Shown one piece after another: positions 16,622 to 26,700 of a DNA stretch of 64,000 nucleotides. Origin of the DNA: Polyangium sp. y55x31 (GTDB lineage: Bacteria; Myxococcota_A; Polyangia; Polyangiales; Polyangiaceae); the NCBI RefSeq assembly GCF_029946505.1, contig NZ_JARZHG010000010.1:124001-188000 (forward strand). Direction: 5' to 3'. The position numbers and the translations under genes are program-made. The notes below the pieces were generated by a model. The model was given only the letters and a program-made list of their open reading frames with translations. It ran no database searches and was not told the DNA's origin. Position 1 is the first letter of the stretch. Every line of letters begins with the position of its first letter.

Positions 16622-18316
16622 ATGAGCCGCCTCGCCCAGTACCTCGTAGGCAGCCTCGCTCTCCTGCTGCTGCTGCTCGTCTCGATGACCGTCGTGACGA
16701 TGACACGCGGCAAGCCCGCACCAGCGCCGGCCCCGTCCGCATCCGCGTCCGCGTCCGCGTGGGTGGCGGAGCTCGCCCTCCCGCCCCCCTTGCTGCCGTT
16801 TCCAGAGGGCCGGGTCGACCTCGTTCCCGAGCGCCGGGTCGGCCTTCGGGGCATCCGGCGCCCGCAAGACGAAGGCTTGGTCGAGCGAGGCACCGTCTGG
16901 GCCGCGCCCTCCGGACGTGGCTTTGGCCGCCACGTGGCTCGCTCGCTCCACCTGCTCGCCGATCCCGAGTGGATCCTCGTCCAGGCCGACAGCGGCCTCT
17001 GGCTCCTGGAGGCGAAGAGCCTCGCGCGGCGCGCGCGCCTCCGGACCGGCGCCGTCTCGGCGGTCGCCGTCTCGACGGACGGACGCCGGATCGCCTATGC
17101 GGAGTACACCCCGCAGCCGGACGAGGACGGCCTTCGTGAGGGCGAGGAGCCGGCCGAGCTCGTCGTCCTCGAGTTTCCATCACTCCTCGAGGTTCATCGC
17201 TCGCGCGTGATGAAGCCGGTCGAGGTGCGCTTCTCGCCCGATGCGCGGACGGTCGCCTCCGCCGCGAAAAACGGCGCGACCGTCGTTCCCCTCGACGGTC
17301 GCGGTGCACCGTGGACGACGAAGAGAGCTCCGAACGAGGCGAGCGACGCGATCGCCGTCGTCCCGCTCGACGACACGCGCGTCGCGTACCTGACGCGCTT
17401 CGCGTCGCTCATCATCCAGGACCGCGGCGCGGAGCGGTTCGAGCACCAGTACCCGCTGAAGTCGACCGACCTCATCTTCATCAAGATCACGCACACCTGG
17501 AGCGGCGGCGACCTCCATTACGACGCCGTGCTCGATCGTGTGCTCAGCGTCCAGGACTCCGAGGCCGTCGTGGTGGACGCGGCGCGCACGGAGTCCCCTC
17601 GCCTCGGCCATCCCATCGACGTCACCGCCGGGCCCGTCGATGCGATGCGCCCCTACGCGCTCCTGCGCATGGAGGAGCTCGCGCGGCGCTTTCCTGCGGC
17701 CGAGAATCTCAGCTTTCCCAGCGATCACGTCCGTGCCGCGCTCGGCGCTCGCGGCGATGCCTACTTCCTCTGGGGTGGTGCGGTCGTCCGTCTCGAGCGC
17801 GACCTTGCGCTACGTTCGCCGGACTTCGACGACGTCGAGGAATGGGAGTCGAGCCAAGCCGAGCACGACATCGTGTTCACGACCCACGCCACGAACGAAA
17901 TGGTGGTCCGGCGCGTCTCGCTGGACGCGCCGGCGCTCGACATCACGCCGGAGCGGCTCGGGGCGTTTGCCCCTCATCATGGGTATAGGCCCTTCCTCTT
18001 CGAGAATGGCGATCGCGTCTTCCCGATCGCGAACGCTGCGGACCGTGGCGGGATCGTGCGCCTGCCGCGCGGAGGCAGCCTCCAGCCGATCGTATGGTTC
18101 GACGCCAAGGCGGTGAGCTTCAGCGCGACGACGCTCCGGGCCGAGGGACGCTTCGCGTTCGTGAACCCCGACTACGATCTCGTCGAGGTCGCGCCGGAGG
18201 GCGTTCGTGTCCTCGGTCGGATCGGGTTCGGCGCTGCCGTGTCGTGGAACGCAAAGAAGAAGTGCTGGGAGGTCAAGAAGTTCATGGAGAAGGACGTCCA
18301 GTGCACGCCGCGCTGA
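16622..18316 (+). CDS. Membrane-anchored WD40/propeller-like protein
   Basis: About 564 residues from the ATG at 16622; the open frame upstream overlaps the divergent M55 gene and is unlikely to be used. The N-terminus is an uncleaved anchor (SLALLLLLLVSMTVVTM) followed by a Pro/Ser/Ala linker. The rest has repeated short beta segments of WD40/lactonase style (AVAVSTDGRRIAYAEYT, VEVRFSPDARTVASAAKNG, FVNPDYDLVEVAPEGVRVLG). This suggests a six- to seven-bladed propeller on the periplasmic side. No enzymatic motif is visible. Function unknown. Confidence 0.7.
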   Translation: MSRLAQYLVGSLALLLLLLVSMTVVTMTRGKPAPAPAPSASASASAWVAELALPPPLLPFPEGRVDLVPERRVGLRGIRRPQDEGLVERGTVWAAPSGRGFGRHVARSLHLLADPEWILVQADSGLWLLEAKSLARRARLRTGAVSAVAVSTDGRRIAYAEYTPQPDEDGLREGEEPAELVVLEFPSLLEVHRSRVMKPVEVRFSPDARTVASAAKNGATVVPLDGRGAPWTTKRAPNEASDAIAVVPLDDTRVAYLTRFASLIIQDRGAERFEHQYPLKSTDLIFIKITHTWSGGDLHYDAVLDRVLSVQDSEAVVVDAARTESPRLGHPIDVTAGPVDAMRPYALLRMEELARRFPAAENLSFPSDHVRAALGARGDAYFLWGGAVVRLERDLALRSPDFDDVEEWESSQAEHDIVFTTHATNEMVVRRVSLDAPALDITPERLGAFAPHHGYRPFLFENGDRVFPIANAADRGGIVRLPRGGSLQPIVWFDAKAVSFSATTLRAEGRFAFVNPDYDLVEVAPEGVRVLGRIGFGAAVSWNAKKKCWEVKKFMEKDVQCTPR

Positions 18317-18319
18317 AGC

Positions 18320-18640
18320 CTACGCCGTCTCCGCGCCTCTTCCAAAGTGACGACGAACTCCGCGCGGCGACGACCCGCGCGGGCGAGCCGGTCGACGTGC
18401 TCTGCGACCTCGCGGCCGAGACACACGCGCACTTCGTCCGGCGCACACGGCCATAACACCTGGCGCCGCGCGGGCTGCATCGAGGCGGGCGTCGAAATCG
18501 TTGCCCTCGCGCGAAAGCTCGGCGGCCTCGCGATACCACACAATCGCCCGCTCGCGTGTGTCTCAATGCTCGAAATGTCCGGCCAACACCAGAGCGCCCG
18601 TATCTCTTCGTATTCGTGCGCGCCCTTTTCCGAGCGAGGC
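18320..18640 (-). pseudogene. Decayed TPR-like protein fragment
   Basis: Protein-like text is spread over different minus-strand frames. One gives HEYEEIRA, the next LVLAGHFEH, a TGA, then VWYREAAELSREGNDFDAR, and a third gives GREVAEHVDRLARAGRR. Joined, these read like one helical repeat protein broken by at least two frameshifts and a stop. No intact gene spans this 460-base gap. This reading is by eye only. Confidence 0.35.
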
Positions 18641-18776
18641 GAGCACGTGTCAACGTGCCGACGCATCCTGCGTGCGTGCTCGCGCCTGCACGTGCGCCGC
18701 GATGATTGACGCGGATCCCACGCGGCGTATAGCCTCGGGGTTCGGTGGCAAACGGGGGGGCACGTGAGGCATCGAC

Positions 18777-21700
18777 ATGACGCGGCTGGAAGAAGTGACG
18801 ATCACAGAAGAGCTCGCAAGGACCGCGATGTCACGGCTGTTTCGTGGTCGCAGGGAGAGCGACGGTCTTCCTGTGCGCGTGAAGGTGCTCCGCGCCGAGT
18901 CCAATCGCGTCGCTGACGTCGCCAGCTTCAAGCACGACTATCAACGCCTGTCGCGCCTGCACGCCCCTGGCGTGGTGCGCGTGCACGGCTTCGAGCCGAC
19001 CGGCGAGGGCATGGCCATGGTCCTCGCCGAGGTCGAGGGCGAGCCCCTGTCAGCCCGCCTGAAGTCGCCCGCTGGCGCGCGCGCGATGCTGGACCTCGCC
19101 ATCCCGCTCACCACGGCGCTCGGCGCGATACACGCGGCCGGCGTCGTGCACCGGGGGCTTTCGGCGGCGAGCATCGTCGTCGACGCGAGCGGCCGCCCCA
19201 CCATCGCGAGCTTCGGCACGGATGCGGCGCTGAGCCGCGAAAATGACGCGCTTTACGAACCGCATTTCGTCGCCGAGACCCTGCCTTTCTTCGCCCCCGA
19301 GCAGACCGGGCGCATGAACCGCGGCGTCGACGAGCGCTCCGACCTCTATTCGCTGGGCGTCATCTTCTATGCGCTCCTCACCGGGCAATTGCCATTTCGA
19401 TCCCGGGACCCGCTCGAGCTCATCCACGCGCACCTCGCCCTCGCGCCCGAGCGGCCTTCCAAGATCGCTCACGACGTGCCGCCGCCGCTCGAGGCGATCG
19501 TGCTCCGGCTGCTCGAAAAGAACCCCGAGGATCGCTACCAGAGCACGAAGAGCCTCCTCGCCGACCTCGAGGCGTGCCGGCAGCGGCTCCGCCCCGATGG
19601 CGGTATCGACGAATTCCCCCTCGGCGTGTTGCACGAAAACGCCCGCCTGCTGCTCCGGAGCAAGCTCTACGGACGCGAGAACGACGTCGCGGAGCTCGTC
19701 GCGTCCTTCGAGCGGGTGCTCGGCCGGGCGCGCGAGATCATGCTCGTCTCGGGCTACTCGGGCGTCGGGAAGTCCTCGCTGGTCGCGGAGATCTTGAAGC
19801 CGCTCGCGCGGGCCAGGGGCTATTACATCACGGGCAAGTACGACCAGTTGAACCGCGAGGCGCCCTATAGCGCCATCCTCCAGGCCTTCGACGGGCTCGT
19901 CCGGACCATCCTATGCGAGAGCGAGGGACGCGTGCGCGCGTGGAAAGAGGCGCTCCTCGCCGCGCTCGGCCCGAACGCGTCCGTCGTCTGCGAGGTGCTC
20001 CCCTCGCTCGCGCACGTCCTCGGCGATCTGCCGCCCGCGCCGGCCCTCGGGTCCCTCGAGGCCCAGAATCGATTCACCCTCGCGATGCGGAGGTTCGTCT
20101 CGGTATTCGCCCGGCGCGCCCATCCGCTGGTGCTCTTCCTCGACGACCTGCAATGGGCCGACGCGGCGAGCCTGCGCCTGCTCACCACGCTCCTGCTCGA
20201 CGACAGCATCGAGGCTCTCTTCTTCACGGGCGCTTACCGCGACAACGAGGTGAATGTCACGCACCCGCTCCGCGCGACACTCGCGGAGCTGCGAAAGGGC
20301 GGCCTCGGCCTGCGGGAGATCGTGCTCGGCCCGCTCCGGCTCGAGCACGTGAAAGAGCTGCTCGCGGACAGCCTGCGCGCGCCGAGCCCCGAGGGCGCGG
20401 CCGAGCTCGTGCTGCAAAAGACGGGAGGCAATCCATTTTTCGTGCGGCAGCTCTTGCGGTCGCTCCACGAAAAGGGGGCCCTCGAGCCCGGACCGGACGG
20501 ATCGCTCGGCTGGAGCTCGCTCGAGGCGATCGCCGCGATGCCACACATGGCCAACGTGGTGGACTTGATGCTCGACGCGATCCGGCACCTGCCCCGGGTC
20601 ACGCAGGAGGCGCTGAAGATCGGCGCCGCCATTGGCAGCCCGTTCGAGCTCGGCACGCTCAGCATCGTCACCGCATGCGCGCCGGAGGAGGCGTACGGCC
20701 GCCTCGCCCCGGCCCTCGAGGCAGGGCTCGTGGCGCGCGCCGGCGAGTCATACCGTTTCACCCACGACAAGATCCAGGAGGCCGCTTATGCGATGCTCGC
20801 CGAGGACGAGCGGGCCGCGCTCCACCTGCACCTCGGGCGCCTCTTCTCGAAGAAGAGCGACGCGCAGAGCCTGTTCGACGCCACGGGCCACCTGAACAGC
20901 GCGCGCGCGCTGGTGCTGGAGGCCGAGGAGCTCCTCGCGCTCTGCAAAATGAACCTCGCCGCCGCCGAGCGCGCCGAGGGGGCAGCCGCATTCCCAGCCG
21001 CTCTCCGCTACCTCGAGCACGGCATCGTCCTGCTCCCCGCGGACGCCTGGGATGCCCACTACGATCTCGCGCTCCGCTATTTCATGAAGAAGGGCGAGAT
21101 GGAGGCCCTGTGCGAGCATCACGCGCAGGCGCGGGAGACGCTCGGCCAGGCCTTCGCGCACGCCCGGAGCCGCCTCGAGCGCACCCAGGTCCGGCGGCTC
21201 GTGATGAACGCCCACATTTTGACGAACGATCTCCTCGCCGCCCTCGATGAGGGCCTCGCCGCGCTCGAGCCCTTCGGCATCCATCTGCCGCGCTTTCCGA
21301 GCGATGAGGCGAGCAGCGCCGAGCTCGACGCGACCCTCGCCGCGCTCGAGGGCCGCCCCATCGACTCGCTGATCGAGCTGCCGCTCCTCGCGGATCCCGA
21401 GATCATGGCCCTCCAGGACGTGCTCGAGGACATGCTCTCGCCCTGCTACTTCGTCTCACCGAACAACTACGCGATCACGGTGGCGAAGATGGTGCAGCAG
21501 GCACTCGCGCACGGGCTGTCGAAGCACACGATCTATGCGTTCGTGAATTTCGGGATGTTCCTCTGCGTGCGGGGGGACATCGAGCGCGGCTACCAGTTCG
21601 GAAAGCTCGCGGTGCGGGTGAGCGAGCGTTATCCGGAGAAGAAATCCGAATCGATGCTCTGCAACATGTGGGGCGCGTTCGTGCAGCACTGGAAGGAGCC

Positions 21701-23654
21701 TTATTCGAAGTACAAGGAGAACTTCCCGCGGGGCGTGCACGTGGGCCTCGAGACGGGCCAGTACGTCTGGGCCTTTTACAATGCGACGAACATCCCCACG
21801 AACAGCCTGCTCTCGGGCGCGCGCCTCGCGGAGGTCCTCGAGGAGGCGGCGTCGCTCGCGCCGGTGTGCAAGCTCGACGTCTCCGGCGGCTTCACCTGGA
21901 TCGTGAACGCCGCCGCCCAGATCGCGCAGAACCTTTCCACCCCGTCCGCGCAGAGCGACAGGCTTGTGGGGGATTGGCTCGACATCGACGCCGTCCGGAG
22001 CACGGCGACCGCGATGGGCAACCGCGCCGTGCTGTTCTTCGCGGATAACTTCACCATCATGCACGACGTCTTCCAGGGCCGTTACGCCGAGGCGGCGGAG
22101 GTGGCCCTCGGGGCCGAGCCCGACATCCCCTCGGTCGCGAGCTGGCACGTGACCGTCGTCTATCACTTCTATGCCTCCCTGGCGCTGCTGCTGGCGGCGG
22201 AAGAGGCCACACCCGAGGTGCGCGCGAGAAACCTGGCCCGCGCCGAGGCCTCCGCCGAAAAGCTCTCTCGCTGGGCCGATCTGTGCCCGGACAACCACCG
22301 GCACCGCGCGCTCCTCTTGCGCGCCGAGATTGCCCGGGCCCGCGGCGAGCGCCTTTCGGCCGTCGATCTCTACGATGAGGGCATCGCGGCGGCGGCCGCG
22401 GGAGGTTTCGTGCAGGACGAGGCGCTCGGCAACGAGCTGTGCGCGCGTTATCACCTGCGCCTCGGAAAGCCGAAGGTCGCGCGCACGTACCTGACCGAGG
22501 CGCACGCGCTCTACGGTCAATGGGGGGCCGTCGTGGTGACGGAGCGCCTCGAAAAGAGCTTCTTCGCGCTCATGCCGCGCGCCGCCCGCAGGCCACAAGT
22601 GGGCACGAGCGCAGAGGCGGAGGACGGCAGCGCGCGGGCGCTCGACGTGCACGCGGCCATCAAGGCCATGCAAGCCATCTCCGGCGAGGTGGTGCTCTCG
22701 CACCTGCTCGAGAGGCTCTTGCGGATCGCCCTCGAGAGCGCCGGGGCGACGCGGGGCATTTTGGTCCTCAAAGAGAATGACGATCTCTTGATCCAGGCCG
22801 AGGAGGAGCTCCAACGCGGAAAGGTCACCCTGCTCGCGGGCGTGCCCCTGGAGACGCGCGAGGATCTGCCCACGGGAATCGTGCATTACGTGGCGCGGAC
22901 GGGCGAGAGCGTGGTCCTCGGGGACGCGGCGAGCGCGGAGCAGTTCTCCGGCGATCGCTGGCTCGCGCAGGGCAAGGCGCGGTCGCTCCTGGCGGCGCCG
23001 GTGGGCAAGCGCGGGCGGATCGTGGGGGTGCTCTATCTCGAGAACGAGCTCGCCGCCTTCGCATTCACGCCCGATCGCGTGGAGCTCTTGCGGATGCTCT
23101 CCACGCAGATGGCGATATCCATCGAGAATGCCCTGCTCTACGCGAGCCTGGAGCGCAAGGTGGAGGACCGGACCCGGGCGCTCGAGGAGGCGCATGCGGA
23201 GATCGTGACCTTGAGCGGCGAGCGCGAGCGCAGCCAGGCGGAGATGCTCGAGCACAGCCATGCCCTCATCGAGCGCCAGAAAGAGCTCATCCGGGCACTC
23301 TCGACGCCCATCCTCCAGGTCTGGGACGGGGTCCTGGCATTGCCCCTCATCGGCGCGCTCGACGGCCCGCGGGCCGCGGAGATCACCGAGCGGCTGCTTT
23401 CGCGCGTGGCGAGCTCGGCGACGCGCTTCGCGATCATCGACGTGACCGGCGTGGACACGCTGGACGGGCAGGCGGCCGAATTGCTGGTGCGCATCGGGCG
23501 CGCCGTGGAGCTTCTCGGCGCGCGGGCGCTCATCACCGGGCTGCACGCGAGCGCCGCCCGCACGCTGGTCTCCTACTGCGTCGATCTGCGCGGGATCGAG
23601 ACGCGCGCCAACCTGCGCGACGGGTTGCGGCTCTGCCTCCGGCGCCTCGCCTGA
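18777..23654 (+). CDS. Giant kinase-like/AAA ATPase/TPR/GAF/STAS signalling protein
   Basis: 1625 residues. Order: kinase-like domain (about 1-270), predicted AAA ATPase with Walker A GYSGVGKSS (K332) and Walker B LFLDDLQWAD (D456/D457), a long TPR-type helical region (about 700-1270), GAF (about 1290-1440), coiled coil (LERKVEDRTRALEEAHAE) and C-terminal STAS (about 1505-1620, VDTLDGQAAELLVRIG). The kinase part lacks key residues: HRG replaces HRD (125-127) and SFG replaces DFG (145-147), although K36 is kept, so it is probably a pseudokinase. This kinase-ATPase-GAF layout is widespread in myxobacteria and cyanobacteria, usually followed by a histidine kinase; here a STAS domain replaces it. 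A hybrid histidine kinase lies directly downstream on the same strand. Confidence 0.9.
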   Translation: MTRLEEVTITEELARTAMSRLFRGRRESDGLPVRVKVLRAESNRVADVASFKHDYQRLSRLHAPGVVRVHGFEPTGEGMAMVLAEVEGEPLSARLKSPAGARAMLDLAIPLTTALGAIHAAGVVHRGLSAASIVVDASGRPTIASFGTDAALSRENDALYEPHFVAETLPFFAPEQTGRMNRGVDERSDLYSLGVIFYALLTGQLPFRSRDPLELIHAHLALAPERPSKIAHDVPPPLEAIVLRLLEKNPEDRYQSTKSLLADLEACRQRLRPDGGIDEFPLGVLHENARLLLRSKLYGRENDVAELVASFERVLGRAREIMLVSGYSGVGKSSLVAEILKPLARARGYYITGKYDQLNREAPYSAILQAFDGLVRTILCESEGRVRAWKEALLAALGPNASVVCEVLPSLAHVLGDLPPAPALGSLEAQNRFTLAMRRFVSVFARRAHPLVLFLDDLQWADAASLRLLTTLLLDDSIEALFFTGAYRDNEVNVTHPLRATLAELRKGGLGLREIVLGPLRLEHVKELLADSLRAPSPEGAAELVLQKTGGNPFFVRQLLRSLHEKGALEPGPDGSLGWSSLEAIAAMPHMANVVDLMLDAIRHLPRVTQEALKIGAAIGSPFELGTLSIVTACAPEEAYGRLAPALEAGLVARAGESYRFTHDKIQEAAYAMLAEDERAALHLHLGRLFSKKSDAQSLFDATGHLNSARALVLEAEELLALCKMNLAAAERAEGAAAFPAALRYLEHGIVLLPADAWDAHYDLALRYFMKKGEMEALCEHHAQARETLGQAFAHARSRLERTQVRRLVMNAHILTNDLLAALDEGLAALEPFGIHLPRFPSDEASSAELDATLAALEGRPIDSLIELPLLADPEIMALQDVLEDMLSPCYFVSPNNYAITVAKMVQQALAHGLSKHTIYAFVNFGMFLCVRGDIERGYQFGKLAVRVSERYPEKKSESMLCNMWGAFVQHWKEPYSKYKENFPRGVHVGLETGQYVWAFYNATNIPTNSLLSGARLAEVLEEAASLAPVCKLDVSGGFTWIVNAAAQIAQNLSTPSAQSDRLVGDWLDIDAVRSTATAMGNRAVLFFADNFTIMHDVFQGRYAEAAEVALGAEPDIPSVASWHVTVVYHFYASLALLLAAEEATPEVRARNLARAEASAEKLSRWADLCPDNHRHRALLLRAEIARARGERLSAVDLYDEGIAAAAAGGFVQDEALGNELCARYHLRLGKPKVARTYLTEAHALYGQWGAVVVTERLEKSFFALMPRAARRPQVGTSAEAEDGSARALDVHAAIKAMQAISGEVVLSHLLERLLRIALESAGATRGILVLKENDDLLIQAEEELQRGKVTLLAGVPLETREDLPTGIVHYVARTGESVVLGDAASAEQFSGDRWLAQGKARSLLAAPVGKRGRIVGVLYLENELAAFAFTPDRVELLRMLSTQMAISIENALLYASLERKVEDRTRALEEAHAEIVTLSGERERSQAEMLEHSHALIERQKELIRALSTPILQVWDGVLALPLIGALDGPRAAEITERLLSRVASSATRFAIIDVTGVDTLDGQAAELLVRIGRAVELLGARALITGLHASAARTLVSYCVDLRGIETRANLRDGLRLCLRRLA

Positions 23655-23723
23655 GCTGCCTTCCGGCGAAGACATCGACCGCTTCTTCACCGAGGCAGAC
23701 GACGCCCGGTAACATCCGCGCGC

Positions 23724-26700
23724 ATGATCCGTCGCCTCGTCGCCGTCCTCGGCATCGCGCTCGCCGCGACGCCGGCTCGCACGTCCTTCGCGACGCCCGA
23801 CATCGAGGCCCGCGGCGTGCCGTGGATCCGCGCGTTCGGCATCGACGACGGCATCCCGCAGAACACCGTCGAGGCCATCGGCTTCGATACCGCAGGCCGC
23901 CTGTGGGTCGGCACGCAGGGCGGCGTGGCCTCTTATGACGGCCGGCGCTTCACGCCCCTCGCGCTGCCGCCCGCGCAGACCTCGGGCTGGGTGCAGTCGA
24001 TCGGCGCGACGCGCGACGGCGCCGTCTGGTTTGGAATGTTCACCGGCCACGTCCTCCGCTATGCCGAGGGGACGTTTACGCGATTCGGGGCCGACGAGGG
24101 CCTCACGTCCCAGCGAGAGGTCGTCGCGCTGGTCGAGGCGCCTTCCCCTTCCAGGGACGGGCTCACGTTATGGGCGGGGACGCTCGACGGACTCTACCGG
24201 TTCGAGGGCGCGCGTTTTTCGCGGGTCGACCTCGGGCCGGCGCTCGGGCGCGTGGACGTCCGCGCCCTTTCTCCAGGGGCCCTGCCGAGCGGCGAGCCGA
24301 CGCTCTGGGTCGGCACGGGTCGGGGCCTCATGCATTGCGAGGACGTGCGCTGCGCGCCGGTGTCGCCCCTGGCCAAGGCCGAGGTCCCGCCGGACGAGGT
24401 GGTCACCGCGCTGCTCGCGTCGGTCGACGAGGCGCTCCGCCCGGTGCTCTGGGTCGGCACGCGCAAGGGCCTCGTCCGGTACGCCGAGGGGCGCTGGGAG
24501 TTCGTCGCGGCCTCCGGCGCGGCGCTCCCGGGCCAGGTCATCCGCGCGCTTGCCGAGACTGTGAGCGGATCCGGCAAACGCACGCTCTGGGTGGGCACCG
24601 ACGGCGGCGGCATCGCCCGTCTCGCGGATGGGGTGTGGACGACGCTCACCAAAAAGACCAGCACCCTGCCGGACGACTACCTCAACACGCTCGTCGTGGG
24701 CCGGGGCGCGGGCGGCGCCCGCACGCTCTGGATCGGCACGGAGATGGGTGGCCTCGGCCGCTTGCGCCACGACGGCTGGGTCGGATTCACGGAACGGAAT
24801 GCGGGCGTGCCCGGCTCCGTGCGTGGCGTGGCGGAGGTCACCCCGTCGGGCGGCGCGCCCGAGATCTGGCTCATCGTGGGGAACCAGATGCTCCGGTCCT
24901 CGGAGGCCGGCTTCGTGCCGGTCCTCTCCCCCGAGGCCTCCGCCGAGCTGAGCCCGCTGCTCGCCTTCGTCCTCCCCTCGCGCCACGCGCCGGGCGTGGT
25001 CTGGACGGGCGGCTTCAACAAGGGCCTGCACCGCTGGTCCGATGGGAAGCTCGAGACCTTCACCCGGAAAAACTCCTCGCTCCCCTACGAGGTCGTTTAC
25101 GCGGCCAGCGAATCTCTGGACGGCCGCTCGCTCTGGGTCGGTACGACGGCCGGCGCCGCGCGCCTCGACGCGGTCGGCTCGGGGCCCGTCTTCAAGGAGA
25201 GCCGCGAGGGCCTCGTCCACGACAACCTGCTCGCCATCGTCGAGACGGCGCGCCTCGGCGGCGGGACGACGACGTGGTTCGGGACGACCAAGGGGCTCTC
25301 GCGGCTCGACGACGGCGCATGGCGAACGTATACGTCCGCGAACGCGCCGCTCGGCGCGGACCTCGTCGCGACGCTCTCCGAGATCCGAGACGCGCGTGGG
25401 GCGCGGAGCCTCTGGATCGGCACCGTGGGCGGCGGCGTCGCGCGCTACGACCTCGACGCCGAGGCGTGGCTCGCCACGCTGAACGAGACATCGAGCCCCG
25501 CGCTGCCGGACAGCACCGTGAGCAGCGTGCGCGCCGACGCGCTGGGCCGTGTGTATCTCGGTACCAATCGTGGCGTCGCTCGCCTCACCCCGCGCGCGCC
25601 GACGCCGGAGGACCCTGCGCCCTATTCCGTGTACGTCTTCACGCGCGAGGACGGGCTGCCGGGCGAGGAATGCAATGGGAGCGCCTCCTGGCTCGACAGC
25701 CGCGGACGCATCTGGATCGGCTCGATCGACGGTGCTGCGGTCTTCGATCCGGCCGAGGAGATCCCCGACCTCGACGCGAGCCCGCTCGTGACCGCGGCGC
25801 GCGCCGCGGACAGCGCGCTCCTGCTCTCGCCCGGCGCGTCGCTCGCCTGGGACCAGAACACGGTGTCGTTCGATTATGCGCTCCTCCATTTCAGCCACGA
25901 ACGAAGCACGCGATACCGCACGCAGATGCTCGGCTTCGACGCTTCGCCGAGCGCGTGGACCGCGGACACGAAGGTGCGGTACACGAACCTGCCGGCGGGC
26001 GCGTACACGTTCCAGGTCTGGGGCCGCGATCACGCGGGCGCCGTCGCGGGGCCTTCGGCGATTGCCTTCGAGGTGAGGCCTGCGCCCTGGCGGACGTGGT
26101 GGGCCTACCTCGGGTATGCCGTCCTGGCCTCGGCGCTCGTGCATGGCGGGATGCGGTTTCGATTGCGGGCGCTCGCGCGTCGCAACGAGGAGCTCGAGAA
26201 GGTCGTGGAAGAGCGCACGGCCGAGCTTCTCGCCGCGAAAGAGGCAGCCGACGCGGCGAACCGCGCGAAATCGAGCTTCCTCGCCAGCATGAGCCACGAG
26301 CTGCGCACGCCGCTCAATGGCATCCTCGGCTATGCAGAGCTCCTCGCCCGGTCCCCGCGGCTCCCGTGGAAGGAGGTCCTCGCGGGGCTCGGCGTCGTGC
26401 AGCGCTCGGGGGAACACCTGCTCGCCCTCATCGACGACGTGCTCGACCTCGCCCGGATCGAGGCGGGCAAGATGGATCTCGCCCCGGCCGAGGTCCACCT
26501 GCCGGCGCTCCTGCGAAGCGTCGCCGATCTCTGCCAGGTGCGGGCGACGCAAAAAGGGATCGATTTTCATTACGTCCCGGCGGAGGACGCGCCCTCGTGG
26601 GTGCGGCTCGACGAGAAACGATTCACGCAGGTGCTCCTGAACCTGCTCGGCAATGCGGTCAAGTTCACCCGCGAGGGGAGCGTCACCCTGCGCGTCGAGG

